Shown in pieces: positions 26,260 to 35,849 of a stretch of 64,000 nt of DNA. The stretch comes from an uncultured SAR116 cluster alpha proteobacterium. Its GTDB lineage: Bacteria > Pseudomonadota > Alphaproteobacteria > Puniceispirillales > Marisalimonadaceae. The notes under the pieces were generated by a model. That model was not told where the DNA came from and ran no database searches. It was given only the letters and a program-made list of their open reading frames with translations. The stretch lies in NCBI GenBank assembly GCA_902618025.1, contig CACMYY010000001.1, forward strand, positions 62,001 to 126,000, in the 5' to 3' direction. How positions within the stretch are numbered: position 1 is the first letter of the stretch; each line of letters starts with the position of its first letter. The position numbers and the translations under genes were made by a program.

Positions 26260-27360
26260 ATGAAACGTAGAGATTTTATTAGTAAAGCAGGTGTAGGCGT
26301 TGTAGCAGGTGTTGCTGGAGCATCTACATTATCTGCACCTGCTATTGCAGGAGGTCATAAAGAGATTAATATTGTATCAACTTGGCCAAGAGATTTTCCA
26401 GGTTTAGGCTTATCAGCACAAAGATTATCAGCCAGAATTACTGAACTTTCTAAAGGAAAGTTGAAGGTAAATTATTTCGCTGCAGGTGAAAAAGTTGGAG
26501 CATTTGATGTTTTTGATGAAGTTGCATCTGGAAACTCTGAAGCTTATATCGCTGCTGATTATTATTGGAAAGGTAAACATCCAGGTTTTGCATATTTTAC
26601 ATCAGTTCCATTTGGGATGACGACCGTTGAGTGGAATGCTTGGATTAAGTTTGGTGGAGGTCAAGAACTTTGGGACGAAATGTCAGGTGAATTTGGCCTT
26701 AAAGCTCTTCCATGTGGTGGAACTGGTACACAAGCTGGTGGATGGTTCAACAAAGAAATAAATTCTAGCGAAGATTTAAAGGGCTTAAAAATGAGAATTC
26801 CAGGATTAGGTGGAACTGTTATGTCTAAACTTGGAGCTTCTCCTGTATCTTTACCTGGAGGTCAAATTTATGAAAATCTTGTTTCAGGTTCTATTGATGC
26901 TACTGAATGGGTTGGTCCTTACAATGATTATTTCTTAAAATTCTATGAAGCGGCAAAGTATTACTACACAGGTGGTATGCATGAACCTGGTTCTTGCTTG
27001 GCTATGGCTTTTAATGGAAGTTTTTGGGGAAAATTAACTGATAATGAAAAAGCTCTCATAACAGCTGCTTCAATGGAAGAGCATGCTGCTCAGTATGAAG
27101 AAACATGTGCTAAAAATGGTGAATATTTAGCCAAATTAATTAATGAACATGGTGTCAAAGTTAGGGCATTTAATGATGATGTATGGGATTCTTTCGGAGA
27201 AGCATCAGCAGAAGTTTTTGAAGAAACTAGAAACCATTCAGCATTGGCTAAAAAGATTGATACTGCATATCAAGATTTCATGAAAGAATGTGGTGGCATG
27301 ATGGCTAAATTTGAAATATCATACGTTAACCAAAGAAACAGAGTTTTAGGACTTTCTTAA
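26260..27360 (+). CDS. TRAP transporter substrate-binding protein (TakP-like, 2-oxo-acid type)
   Basis: The 366-aa periplasmic protein has a twin-arginine signal (KRRDFISKAG, cleavage after APAIAGG). The mature protein matches the TakP branch of DctP: AGEKVGAFDVFDEVASG, PFGMTTVEWNAW, the ligand arginine in LKMRIPGLGG, and DATEWVGPYND. TakP of Rhodobacter binds 2-oxo acids through Na+; other relatives bind different monocarboxylates, so the ligand is inferred. It begins the operon dctP-dctQ-dctM-GGT. A hairpin follows directly. Confidence 0.92.
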   Translation: MKRRDFISKAGVGVVAGVAGASTLSAPAIAGGHKEINIVSTWPRDFPGLGLSAQRLSARITELSKGKLKVNYFAAGEKVGAFDVFDEVASGNSEAYIAADYYWKGKHPGFAYFTSVPFGMTTVEWNAWIKFGGGQELWDEMSGEFGLKALPCGGTGTQAGGWFNKEINSSEDLKGLKMRIPGLGGTVMSKLGASPVSLPGGQIYENLVSGSIDATEWVGPYNDYFLKFYEAAKYYYTGGMHEPGSCLAMAFNGSFWGKLTDNEKALITAASMEEHAAQYEETCAKNGEYLAKLINEHGVKVRAFNDDVWDSFGEASAEVFEETRNHSALAKKIDTAYQDFMKECGGMMAKFEISYVNQRNRVLGLS

Positions 27361-27370
27361 AACAATAATG

Positions 27371-27391
27371 GGAGCCAGTATTCCTGGCTCC
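27371..27391 (+). terminator. Intercistronic hairpin after dctP
   Basis: GGAGCCAG, five loop bases and CTGGCTCC form a perfect GC-rich 8-bp stem 10 nt after the dctP stop, 12 nt before the dctQ ATG. The run after it is TAACTTTATTT, a poor U-tract, so it is more likely a partial terminator or an mRNA stabiliser than a full stop. It would keep dctP mRNA above dctQM levels. Confidence 0.7.
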
Positions 27392-27403
27392 TAACTTTAT
27401 TTA

Positions 27404-28369
27404 ATGGAAAATAAAATTTATATTTATTATCGATTATTTGGTTGGTTTATTATTGCAGCCGTATTTGCGTTTTTAGTGAATAATGTTTTACAACTAAGCT
27501 TTGGTTTTGAAAGTATATTTTCAGTCGATAATAAGTTTTCGATTACATCAATTTTTGAACTAATAGTATACTTGTTTAGTTTCATAATATCATTTATTTT
27601 GGTGTCGAAGTTTAATAATCAACCTCTAAGATTTGACTCCAAAATATTGCATAATTTTAATGTTTATTTAATTCGATCTTGTTTTTGGGTTATTTTTTTA
27701 GTTGGTATAGTTGATATTACTATATCATTCCTAAGAGTAGAGAAACTATTTGAACTTTTTTTAAGTAAGGAATTAACAAGTCAATTCACTCGTCCAGTTT
27801 TTGTGGGTATTTTTATTCATGTTCCTTTAATTATTATAGGTTTTATTATAGGTATGTTTACTAGAACTCTTGGTTTTCAATGGTTATCTCTATTAATTGT
27901 TGCAAGTGAACTTGTAATAGTGATTACTAGATTTATTTTTTCATATGAACAAACATTTATGGGTGATCTTGTAAGATATTGGTATGCTGGATTGTTTTTA
28001 TTTGCGTCAGCATATACACTTTATGATGAGGGTCATGTAAGGGTTGATATTTTATACCAAGGACTAAAAGATAAAACTAAAGGTTTAGTGAATTCAATTG
28101 GTTCGATAACACTTGGAGTATCTACATCTTTAACAATTATTTTTATAGGTTTCCATGGGAAACAATCAATAATTAATAGTCCAGTTTTAAACTTTGAAAT
28201 AACTCAACAAGGAACTGTAGGTATGTTTATCAAATATCACCTCGCATTGTTTTTAGGTATTTTTGGTTTAACTATGCTTATTCAATTTATAAGTTACTTT
28301 TTTGAATCACTAGCTGATTATTATGGCGAAAAAGGTAAAAGAATAATTGAAAATCAGATTGGTCATTAA
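27404..28369 (+). CDS. TRAP transporter small permease DctQ with extra N-terminal helices
   Basis: The 321-aa protein is nearly double the usual DctQ size (about 160-200 aa). The C-terminal half is the DctQ domain, with the alphaproteobacterial motif GDLVRYWYAGLFLFASAYTLYDEGHVRVD. The N-terminal part of about 165 residues adds roughly four membrane helices (for example WFIIAAVFAFLVNNVL and FWVIFLVGIVDITISF). No Shine-Dalgarno is visible before the ATG. The stop is 3 nt before dctM. It should form the membrane complex with DctM. Confidence 0.88.
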   Translation: MENKIYIYYRLFGWFIIAAVFAFLVNNVLQLSFGFESIFSVDNKFSITSIFELIVYLFSFIISFILVSKFNNQPLRFDSKILHNFNVYLIRSCFWVIFLVGIVDITISFLRVEKLFELFLSKELTSQFTRPVFVGIFIHVPLIIIGFIIGMFTRTLGFQWLSLLIVASELVIVITRFIFSYEQTFMGDLVRYWYAGLFLFASAYTLYDEGHVRVDILYQGLKDKTKGLVNSIGSITLGVSTSLTIIFIGFHGKQSIINSPVLNFEITQQGTVGMFIKYHLALFLGIFGLTMLIQFISYFFESLADYYGEKGKRIIENQIGH

Positions 28370-28372
28370 TTT

Positions 28373-31027
28373 ATGGAATTAATTTTTTTATTATTGTTAA
28401 TAGTTCTAATGGCAATATCCCTAGGTTCAGGTTTTCCTGTAGCCTTTGCTCTTCCAGGTTCCGCTATTATATCAATAGGAGTAGCTGCATTTTTTGGGTA
28501 TTTACTTGAAAATAATGCGGATGCTTATTTTTTCTCTGGTGGACCATCTGAATGGCTGTCAGCTGGTGTTACTAATCTCAGAGGAGTATATTGGGAAGTA
28601 GAAAGGGATACATTAATTGCTATTCCTTTATTTATTTTTATGGGCTTAATGCTTCAAAGATCTAAAATTGCTGAAGATTTACTTGTAACTATGGCACAAC
28701 TATTTGGACCTGTCAGAGGTGGTTTGGGTATATCAGTTGTGTTTGTAGGTGCATTATTAGCCGCAACCACTGGAATAGTAGGTGCAACTGTTGTAGCTAT
28801 GGGATTAATTTCTTTGCCAGCAATGCTAAGGAATAAATACTCTGCACCACTTGCTACTGGAACAATAGCTGCATCAGGAACTTTGGGACAAATAATACCT
28901 CCTTCAATCGTTTTGATAATTTTAGCTGATCAACTTGCAACAGCATCCGATCAAGCAGGTACAATGCGTAAAGCTTTGTACAAAGAAGCAACAGGCGAGA
29001 TATCGATGCCTTCGATATTTGATGTTACTTCAACTAGTGCAGGAGAAATGTTTTTAGGAGCTTTTCTTCCTGGTGTTTTACTTGTTGGTATATATATGCT
29101 TTTTATTTTAGTACTTGCATTTGTCTCACCTAAAAGTGCACCTTCAGTTCCATATGAAGGTAAAATGGACAAAAAATTTTGGCTAAATGTTATGTTGATT
29201 TTAATACCGCCATTAACATTAATTATATTAGTTTTGGGTTCAATCATTACTGGAATTGCAACAGTAAATCAAGCAGGAGCCATAGGAGCTGCTGGTGCTA
29301 TAATTATGGCAGGCTATAGGCAAACGGAAGGTTTAAAATCTTCATTATATCCAGCTTTTTTGGTTCTAATTTCTATTTTTTTACTAGCTTATGCAGTTAG
29401 TAATTACACCATGAATGTTAAATTAATAAATACTTTTGAAGATAAAATTGGAATATTTATTGGCGTTATTGGATCGACTTTACTTTTAATTGCTATCATA
29501 TGGAGTAGTTGGAGACTATTTAAATTTAACAACACCATGCAGGGTGTTATGATGGAAACAGCCAAAACTACTTCTTTAGTTTTTATAATCCTTTTAGGAG
29601 CTGCAATGCTTACAGCTGCTTTTAGAGCATTTGGAGGAGAAGAACTTGTAAAAGAATATTTAAATTCTTTACCTGGAGGTTTTTGGTCAAAATTCATAAT
29701 TGTAATGGTAGTTATTTTTATATTGGGCTTTTTTCTAGATTTCATTGAAATTGCAGTTGTAGTAGTTCCAATTGTTGCTCCTATCTTACTTGCTGATCCT
29801 TCAGCAAATATAACTGCTGTATGGCTAGGGGTCATGATTGGTCTAAATATTCAGACATCTTTTTTAACTCCTCCTTTTGGTTTCGCTTTATTTTATTTAA
29901 GAGGTGTTGCTTCAAAGGCAGTTAAAACTATCCAAATGTATAAAGGTGTAGTGCCATTTATAACTCTACAATTGATAGCTCTAGCAGTTGTAGGCTCATA
30001 TCCGTTTTTAGTAAATTATTTACCTAATAGATTAAATTTTCTTTCAGAGACGTCTCCCCCACCTAAGAATCCAAAATTACAACTGTGTACAGAAAAATAT
30101 ATGAAAGACAATATGTTAAATCCAAATAGTTTAACAAAAGTATCAATTATTAATCTATCTAAAGCAGATTTATCTTCAATGTCCCGAAAATATCAGAATA
30201 TAATTAAAAACTCTATAAGCTCAATCGAAGATGGGTTTTTAAACTTAAACAAAGCATTTGAAATTGAAGAAAAAATACAAGATCAATCTATAAATTATTT
30301 ACCACTTTTAAAAGTAGTAAGAAATAAAGAAAAAAATATTAGAGAACTTGAAACCTTAATTAAAAATAATGAAATAACCATTTCAAGACTTGATAATAAT
30401 GATAATCAAAAAATTTCATTGTTGAAGTCAGAAAATAAAAAACTAAAAAATAATATTCAAAATGAAAAGCAAGGTATTCCAGAAAATTGGTCTGATACCT
30501 ATAAAAATTTTCAGAAATTAATAAAAGAAGAAAATTTAAATAGAAACAAATATAGAAGAGCAATGGATAATTCTTATGACGAAATGACAATATTGCTTAA
30601 CATTCTATTATCAAAAACGGAATTTTATAAATTAAGAGATAAGTTTGAAAAAATAAGTAAAATATTAGAGACTAGTGAGCCAAAATCTTTATCAAATGAA
30701 ATTAAGGTTTTTTCAAAAAAGGTTTCACGTTTACCTGATAATTCAAAAATTACGTCCAAACTCTCTAAAGTATCTAGAAACTTAAAAAAGAAAAAAGTGA
30801 ATTATAAAAAAGTTATCAAAGATTTTAATCTTTCTTTCGTAGAGTATGAAAAAAAATATAATGATCTTAAAAAAATTGATAATAAAGTAATCGACGCCTT
30901 ATCAGTATTTCTTGATAGTACAAAATTTACAATAGGATTAAGACAACAGCAAAATATTCCTAAGGATATTGCTTTGTTTTTAGCAGGCTGTAAATCTGAT
31001 CATCGTGATTTGTCCTTATACTTTTGA
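28373..31027 (+). CDS. TRAP transporter large permease DctM with a C-terminal coiled-coil extension
   Basis: The first 550 or so residues are a DctM permease of the larger TakM type: SLGSGFPVAFALPGSA, IPLFIFMGLMLQRSKI, GIVGATVVAMGLISLP, TLGQIIPPSIVLIIL and LNIQTSFLTPPFGFALFYLRG are all present. From about residue 560 (TSPPPKNPK) a soluble, lysine-rich, mostly helical region of about 325 aa follows, with coiled-coil stretches (for example LKSENKKLKNNIQNEK). The tail has only two cysteines, one at each end (KLQLCTEK and LAGCKSD). Regular DctM proteins are about 430-620 aa and end at the last helix. Composition and frame are continuous, so it is not an assembly artefact by eye. Permease call firm; tail function unknown. 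Confidence 0.92.
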   Translation: MELIFLLLLIVLMAISLGSGFPVAFALPGSAIISIGVAAFFGYLLENNADAYFFSGGPSEWLSAGVTNLRGVYWEVERDTLIAIPLFIFMGLMLQRSKIAEDLLVTMAQLFGPVRGGLGISVVFVGALLAATTGIVGATVVAMGLISLPAMLRNKYSAPLATGTIAASGTLGQIIPPSIVLIILADQLATASDQAGTMRKALYKEATGEISMPSIFDVTSTSAGEMFLGAFLPGVLLVGIYMLFILVLAFVSPKSAPSVPYEGKMDKKFWLNVMLILIPPLTLIILVLGSIITGIATVNQAGAIGAAGAIIMAGYRQTEGLKSSLYPAFLVLISIFLLAYAVSNYTMNVKLINTFEDKIGIFIGVIGSTLLLIAIIWSSWRLFKFNNTMQGVMMETAKTTSLVFIILLGAAMLTAAFRAFGGEELVKEYLNSLPGGFWSKFIIVMVVIFILGFFLDFIEIAVVVVPIVAPILLADPSANITAVWLGVMIGLNIQTSFLTPPFGFALFYLRGVASKAVKTIQMYKGVVPFITLQLIALAVVGSYPFLVNYLPNRLNFLSETSPPPKNPKLQLCTEKYMKDNMLNPNSLTKVSIINLSKADLSSMSRKYQNIIKNSISSIEDGFLNLNKAFEIEEKIQDQSINYLPLLKVVRNKEKNIRELETLIKNNEITISRLDNNDNQKISLLKSENKKLKNNIQNEKQGIPENWSDTYKNFQKLIKEENLNRNKYRRAMDNSYDEMTILLNILLSKTEFYKLRDKFEKISKILETSEPKSLSNEIKVFSKKVSRLPDNSKITSKLSKVSRNLKKKKVNYKKVIKDFNLSFVEYEKKYNDLKKIDNKVIDALSVFLDSTKFTIGLRQQQNIPKDIALFLAGCKSDHRDLSLYF

Positions 31028-31038
31028 TAGGCATTATT

Positions 31039-32631
31039 ATGCTTTCTTCAAAACTTTCTTATAATTATATGATGACTGCTCCTCATCATTTAGCAACAAA
31101 AACTGGCTCTGATATTTTAAAAAACGGTGGTAACGCTGTTGAAGCAATGATTGCTTCTGCTGCAATGATATCAGTTGTATATCCTCATATGAATTCTATG
31201 GGTGGTGATAATTTCTGGTTAATTTCTGATAAAAACAAAAATGTTCATGCAATTGATTCCTGTGGTCCAGCGTCAAATAATGCAAATGTGGAATTCTATA
31301 AAAATCAAGGCTTTAGCTCTATTCCTTCACGTGGACCATTATCAGCCTTAACTGTTCCAGGTGCTGTTGCAGGTTGGAAGCTGGCATATGATTTTAGCAT
31401 TAAAAATTTAGGGGGTAAAATTCCAATAAGTAGACTTTTGCTTGATGCGGAACAAGCTGCTAAAGAAGGAATTGCAGTAACTAATACTCTAAGAAATAAT
31501 TTAAAATCAAAATTAAATCAGCTTGTTAACGTTATAGGTTTCAAAGATGTTTATTTAAAAAATGGTAAAATTCCAAATGTTGGAGATAGATTAATTATTC
31601 CAAATTTGTCGAATACTTTTTCCTGCCTAATAAAAAATGGGTTAGAGGACTTTTATTCAGGTGAAGTCTTCAGTAAGATCATTTCTGATTTAAATAATTT
31701 AGGATCTCCATTAAATTCAGACGATTTTAAAAGTTATAAAGCAACTTTTGTAGATCCCTTAGAATTAAAAATTAAAGATGCTAAATTATTTAACTTACCG
31801 CCTCCCACTCAAGGATTAGCATCAATATTAATTTTAGGTGTGCTTGATGAATTATCAATTACTTGCAAAAATAATGATGAATTAATCCATAATATTGTGG
31901 AGATAACAAAAGCAGTTTTTAAGATAAGAGATGAATATATATCTGATCCAAGATATATGAGCTCTAATGTTAGTGAATTTTTAACAAAAAATTTCATTAA
32001 AAAATTAGCTAAGGAAATTAATTTTGAAAAAGTTGCACCTTGGCCTGCTTCTTCTCCAGGTGGTGATACTGTTTGGTTAGGTGCAACCGATACATATGGA
32101 AATACTGTTAGTTTTATACAGAGTATTTATTGGGAGTTTGGTTCTGGTTTAGTTTTACCTAATACTGGTATAACAATGCAAAATAGAGGTATTAGTTTTT
32201 CTCTTGATCCAAAAAGTCATAATCATTTATTACCTGCTCGGAAACCATTTCATACAATTCAACCAGCATTAGCTCATTTCGATGATGGTAGGGTAATGTC
32301 ATATGGGACTATGGGTGGAGAAGGGCAACCTCAGACACAAGCTGCGATTTTTTATAGATATAATGTTCAAAATTTAAATCTACAAAATGCAATTAATAAA
32401 CCAAGATGGTTATTAGGCAAGACATGGGGTGAGGAAACGACCTCATTGAAAATTGAAGAACGTTTTTCTGCTGATACTTTTGATAAATTAATATCAATGG
32501 GTCATATCGTTGAAAAAGTCGGAGCATTTGAAGAAATAATGGGTCATGCTGGAGCATTAGTCAGTTACCCTTCCGGTCTTAAAGAAGGGGGGTATGACTT
32601 AAGGAGTGATGGTGCTGCTATTGGAGGATAA
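31039..32631 (+). CDS. Gamma-glutamyltransferase family protein
   Basis: The 530-aa protein matches the Ntn-hydrolase family of gamma-glutamyltranspeptidase and YwrD-like proteins: TAPHHLATKTGSDILKNGGNAVEA near the start, SMGGDNFWL, LTVPGAVAGW, then the proposed processing site and threonine nucleophile in SPGGDTVWLGATD, and PNTGITMQNRG. The ORF track start (TTG 31024) overlaps dctM; GATAGG before the ATG at 31039 favours that start. No signal peptide is visible, so it may act in the cytoplasm. The link to the TRAP operon suggests it acts on an imported compound. Confidence 0.88.
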   Translation: MLSSKLSYNYMMTAPHHLATKTGSDILKNGGNAVEAMIASAAMISVVYPHMNSMGGDNFWLISDKNKNVHAIDSCGPASNNANVEFYKNQGFSSIPSRGPLSALTVPGAVAGWKLAYDFSIKNLGGKIPISRLLLDAEQAAKEGIAVTNTLRNNLKSKLNQLVNVIGFKDVYLKNGKIPNVGDRLIIPNLSNTFSCLIKNGLEDFYSGEVFSKIISDLNNLGSPLNSDDFKSYKATFVDPLELKIKDAKLFNLPPPTQGLASILILGVLDELSITCKNNDELIHNIVEITKAVFKIRDEYISDPRYMSSNVSEFLTKNFIKKLAKEINFEKVAPWPASSPGGDTVWLGATDTYGNTVSFIQSIYWEFGSGLVLPNTGITMQNRGISFSLDPKSHNHLLPARKPFHTIQPALAHFDDGRVMSYGTMGGEGQPQTQAAIFYRYNVQNLNLQNAINKPRWLLGKTWGEETTSLKIEERFSADTFDKLISMGHIVEKVGAFEEIMGHAGALVSYPSGLKEGGYDLRSDGAAIGG

Positions 32632-32633
32632 AT

Positions 32634-33353
32634 TCAAAAATTTTTCCAATTATTGCTACTTAATATCTGTCCTGGTCTAAATCTTGACTTATATGACATA
32701 CTTGAAAGTCCATCAATATAATACCCAAGATATAAATATTTAAAATTGTTACTCTTACCAAATAATAAACATTGTGCAATCATATAATTCCCTAGTCCTA
32801 ACTTATTAAATTTTGGATCAAAAAAACTATAAACAGCTGATAAGTTTTTTTCATCAATATCTAAAAGAAGTACACCTGCTAAATTTTTACATTGATCTCT
32901 AAACTCCATAAGCACTGTCTTAATTGGTGAAGTTTCTATCATTGACGAAAATTCATCTACATTCATATCTGACATTGAACCACCAGAATGTCTCTCTAAT
33001 TGATATTTTTTAAAAATTTTAAAATGTTCATCAGTTGAATTATTATTGACAAAAGTATAACTAAAATTTCTAAAATTTTTTAAAACCCTTTTTAAACTTT
33101 TTGTTAATTTAAAATTTTTTATGTCAACTCTATAAGATTTGCAGGCACTACAATTATCGCAAACAGGCCTATACATCCAATTTTCAACTCTTCTAAAACC
33201 ATTAATTGAGAGTTCTTCATAAATTTTTTGATTATTTGTAATGTCAGTTGCTATTCTTTTTTCAACTTTTCCTCTTAAATATGGGCATGAAGTAGCTTTA
33301 GTTAGCATATATATTGGTTGTTCTAAGACACTTTCTGGTTTTATATCAATCAT
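32634..33353 (-). CDS. bpt: Aspartate/glutamate leucyltransferase (Bpt)
   Basis: Bpt adds leucine to proteins with N-terminal Asp or Glu, marking them for ClpAP by the N-degron route. The 239-aa protein has the ATE-family N-terminus with SCPYLRGKVEKRI, then RRVENWMYRPVCDNCSACKSYRVDI, and the C-terminal GYYIDGLSSMSYKSRFRP. The cysteines of CPYL and CxxC are kept. Its stop lies 2 nt from the convergent GGT-like stop. The next gene upstream on this strand is hemB, 33 nt away. Confidence 0.93.
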   Translation of the reverse strand: MIDIKPESVLEQPIYMLTKATSCPYLRGKVEKRIATDITNNQKIYEELSINGFRRVENWMYRPVCDNCSACKSYRVDIKNFKLTKSLKRVLKNFRNFSYTFVNNNSTDEHFKIFKKYQLERHSGGSMSDMNVDEFSSMIETSPIKTVLMEFRDQCKNLAGVLLLDIDEKNLSAVYSFFDPKFNKLGLGNYMIAQCLLFGKSNNFKYLYLGYYIDGLSSMSYKSRFRPGQILSSNNWKNF

Positions 33354-33386
33354 AATCTATATACGGCTTCTTATTTTATATTTTTA

Positions 33387-34412
33387 TTAAATTTTTTTAA
33401 TCAAATTTTTCGCGATATAAGGAGCAAAATAAGTTATGATCGCATCACAACCAGCTCTTTTAAAACACAACATAGTTTCAAATATAATGTTTTTTTCATC
33501 TAACCATCCATTTTGAATAGAATTTTTTAACATAGAATACTCACCAGATACTTGGTAAGCGACAATAGGAAAGTTAAATTCTTTTTTGGCTTTGCTGATG
33601 ATATCTAAATAAGGCATTCCCGGTTTTACTATTATCATGTCAGCCCCTTCATTTATATCAAGTCTAATTTCTCTTAATGCTTCGTCTGAATTTGCAGGAT
33701 CCATTTGATAGCTTTTTTTTGTTTTTTTGGATAAATTCGAAGCTGATCCAATAGCATCTCTAAAAGGACCATAAAAAGATGACGCATATTTAGCAGCATA
33801 TGACATGATTTGAACGTTAATAAGCCCATAATCATCTAAAGAATCTCTTATTGCACCAACCCTACCATCCATCATATCACTTGGTGCTACGATATCACAT
33901 CCTGCTTCAGCTTGTACAATTGCTTGTTTACATAAAATATCTAGTGTTAAGTCGTTATCAATCTCATTATTATGTAATACGCCATCATGGCCGTGATTTG
34001 TATAAGGATCAAGTGCAACATCAGTAATAACACCTAGATTTGGGTTAACTTTTTTTGTAATTTTAATAGCCTTGCATAACAAATTATTTTTATTTAGCGC
34101 TTCTTCACCATTAGGTGTTTTTAATTCATTTTCAATTTTTGGAAACAGAGCGATCGCAGGAATTTCTAAAGAAGAAATATAATCAATTTCTTTATAAAGT
34201 AAATCTGTTGAAATTCTGTAAATTCCTGGCATGGAGCTTATTTCTTCTTTTATATTTGAGCCATAAGTAATAAAAATTGGATAAATTAAGTCATTAATTG
34301 ACAAAATATTTTCAGACATTAGTCTTCTTGAAAAATCTGATAAACGATTTCTTCTCATTCTTACTCTTGGAAAACTATTTATAGAAAATTGTTTATTTGA
34401 GGGTTGTTTCAT
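33387..34412 (-). CDS. hemB: Delta-aminolevulinic acid dehydratase (porphobilinogen synthase)
   Basis: HemB joins two 5-aminolevulinate molecules in heme synthesis. The 341-aa protein has RMRRNRLSDFSRRL, the metal-region segment DVALDPYTNHGHDG, which has the aspartate-rich type rather than the zinc-cysteine triad, PSDMMDGRVGAIRD, and the Schiff-base lysine in MIIVKPGMPYLDI. AGGA lies 8 nt before the ATG. It is divergent from proS. Confidence 0.95.
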   Translation of the reverse strand: MKQPSNKQFSINSFPRVRMRRNRLSDFSRRLMSENILSINDLIYPIFITYGSNIKEEISSMPGIYRISTDLLYKEIDYISSLEIPAIALFPKIENELKTPNGEEALNKNNLLCKAIKITKKVNPNLGVITDVALDPYTNHGHDGVLHNNEIDNDLTLDILCKQAIVQAEAGCDIVAPSDMMDGRVGAIRDSLDDYGLINVQIMSYAAKYASSFYGPFRDAIGSASNLSKKTKKSYQMDPANSDEALREIRLDINEGADMIIVKPGMPYLDIISKAKKEFNFPIVAYQVSGEYSMLKNSIQNGWLDEKNIIFETMLCFKRAGCDAIITYFAPYIAKNLIKKI

Positions 34413-34523
34413 GTTGATGTCCTGTCAATAATTCCATAAGTTGTAATTTATACTGCTATAAACTTTCAATCAAATTAGTTTTAATTTATTTTTAGATATA
34501 AGCTTTATAAGGGAACAATTACA

Positions 34524-35843
34524 ATGTTATTATCTAAATTTTTTATTCCAATATTAAAAGAAAATCCAAAAGAAGCTGAGATTATATCGCATATCTATAT
34601 GCTAAGATCTGGTATGATCCAACTATCAGCATCTGGAATTTATTCATGGTTGCCACTTGGAAAAATAGTATTAGAAAAAATCACAGAAATTTGCAGACAA
34701 GAAATGTTAAAAGCTGGAGCTAATGAAATTTTAATGCCTACGATTCAGCCTGCTGAGATCTGGAAAGAATCTGGACGATACGATGATTATGGTAAAGAAA
34801 TGCTTCGCATTAAAGATAGGAATAATAGAGATTTGCTATATGGGCCTACTAATGAAGAACTTGTAACTGAAATATTTAGAACTCATGTAAAAAGCTATAA
34901 AGAACTACCTCTTAATCTTTTTCATATTCAGTGGAAGTTTAGAGATGAACTAAGGCCTAGATTTGGTGTAATGAGAGGAAGAGAATTTTTAATGAAAGAT
35001 GCATATTCTTTTGATAATGACTACAAGTCATCAATAAATTCATACAATAAAATGTTTATAGCCTACATACAATTATTCAAAAAAATGGGTCTGAAAGCGG
35101 TACCAATGAAAGCTGATACAGGACCAATAGGAGGTGATTTAAGTCACGAATTTATAATAATTGCAGATACTGGAGAAAGTGTAGTTTACATAGAAAAAGA
35201 ATTATTAAATTTTAATATATCGTCCTTGAATGTTAATTATGACGATAATCTTCAAGATGAAGTAAATAAATACACATCTTTTTATGCAGCAACTGAAGAA
35301 AAGCATAACATGAATAAATTTGATAACAAAATAAATAATTTAATTAAAAAAAGAGGCATCGAGGTCGGTCATATTTTTCATTTTGGCCAAAAATATTCTA
35401 TGCCTATGAAAGCTACAATAAGTGACAAAGAAGGGAAAAATATTCCAGTTTTTATGGGTTCTTATGGTGTAGGCCTTTCAAGATTAGTTGGCGCTGTTAT
35501 TGAAGCTAATCATGACCAAAATGGTATAATTTGGCCTAAAGAAATTTCTCCTTGGGATTATAATATAATAAATTTAAAAAGTGGAGATGTTAATTGTGAC
35601 AATATTTGTTTAAAATTATATAATATTATGAAAAATAAAGGCTTAAACATTTTGTATGATGATACTGACGAAAGGGCAGGTGTTAAGCTTGCTAGAGCAG
35701 ATTTGATTGGTTTACCTTATCAAATCATAATTGGTCCTAAGGGAATAAAAGAACAATCATATGACATAAAGTGTAGAAAAAGTGGAGATATATCTAAATT
35801 ATCATACAATGAATTATTAAATCTTGTTCAAACAAAAAAATAA
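34524..35843 (+). CDS. proS: Prolyl-tRNA synthetase, short alphaproteobacterial type
   Basis: ProS charges tRNA-Pro. At 439 aa it lacks the editing insertion of the E. coli enzyme, as is normal for alphaproteobacteria. Class II motifs are visible: motif 1 around [20 protein letters not shown], motif 2 [25 protein letters not shown], and motif 3 [13 protein letters not shown]. The anticodon-binding domain is at the C-terminus ([21 protein letters not shown]-like). lolC follows 6 nt later, the common alphaproteobacterial pair. Confidence 0.95.
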   Translation: MLLSKFFIPILKENPKEAEIISHIYMLRSGMIQLSASGIYSWLPLGKIVLEKITEICRQEMLKAGANEILMPTIQPAEIWKESGRYDDYGKEMLRIKDRNNRDLLYGPTNEELVTEIFRTHVKSYKELPLNLFHIQWKFRDELRPRFGVMRGREFLMKDAYSFDNDYKSSINSYNKMFIAYIQLFKKMGLKAVPMKADTGPIGGDLSHEFIIIADTGESVVYIEKELLNFNISSLNVNYDDNLQDEVNKYTSFYAATEEKHNMNKFDNKINNLIKKRGIEVGHIFHFGQKYSMPMKATISDKEGKNIPVFMGSYGVGLSRLVGAVIEANHDQNGIIWPKEISPWDYNIINLKSGDVNCDNICLKLYNIMKNKGLNILYDDTDERAGVKLARADLIGLPYQIIIGPKGIKEQSYDIKCRKSGDISKLSYNELLNLVQTKK

Positions 35844-35849
35844 AAGCAT

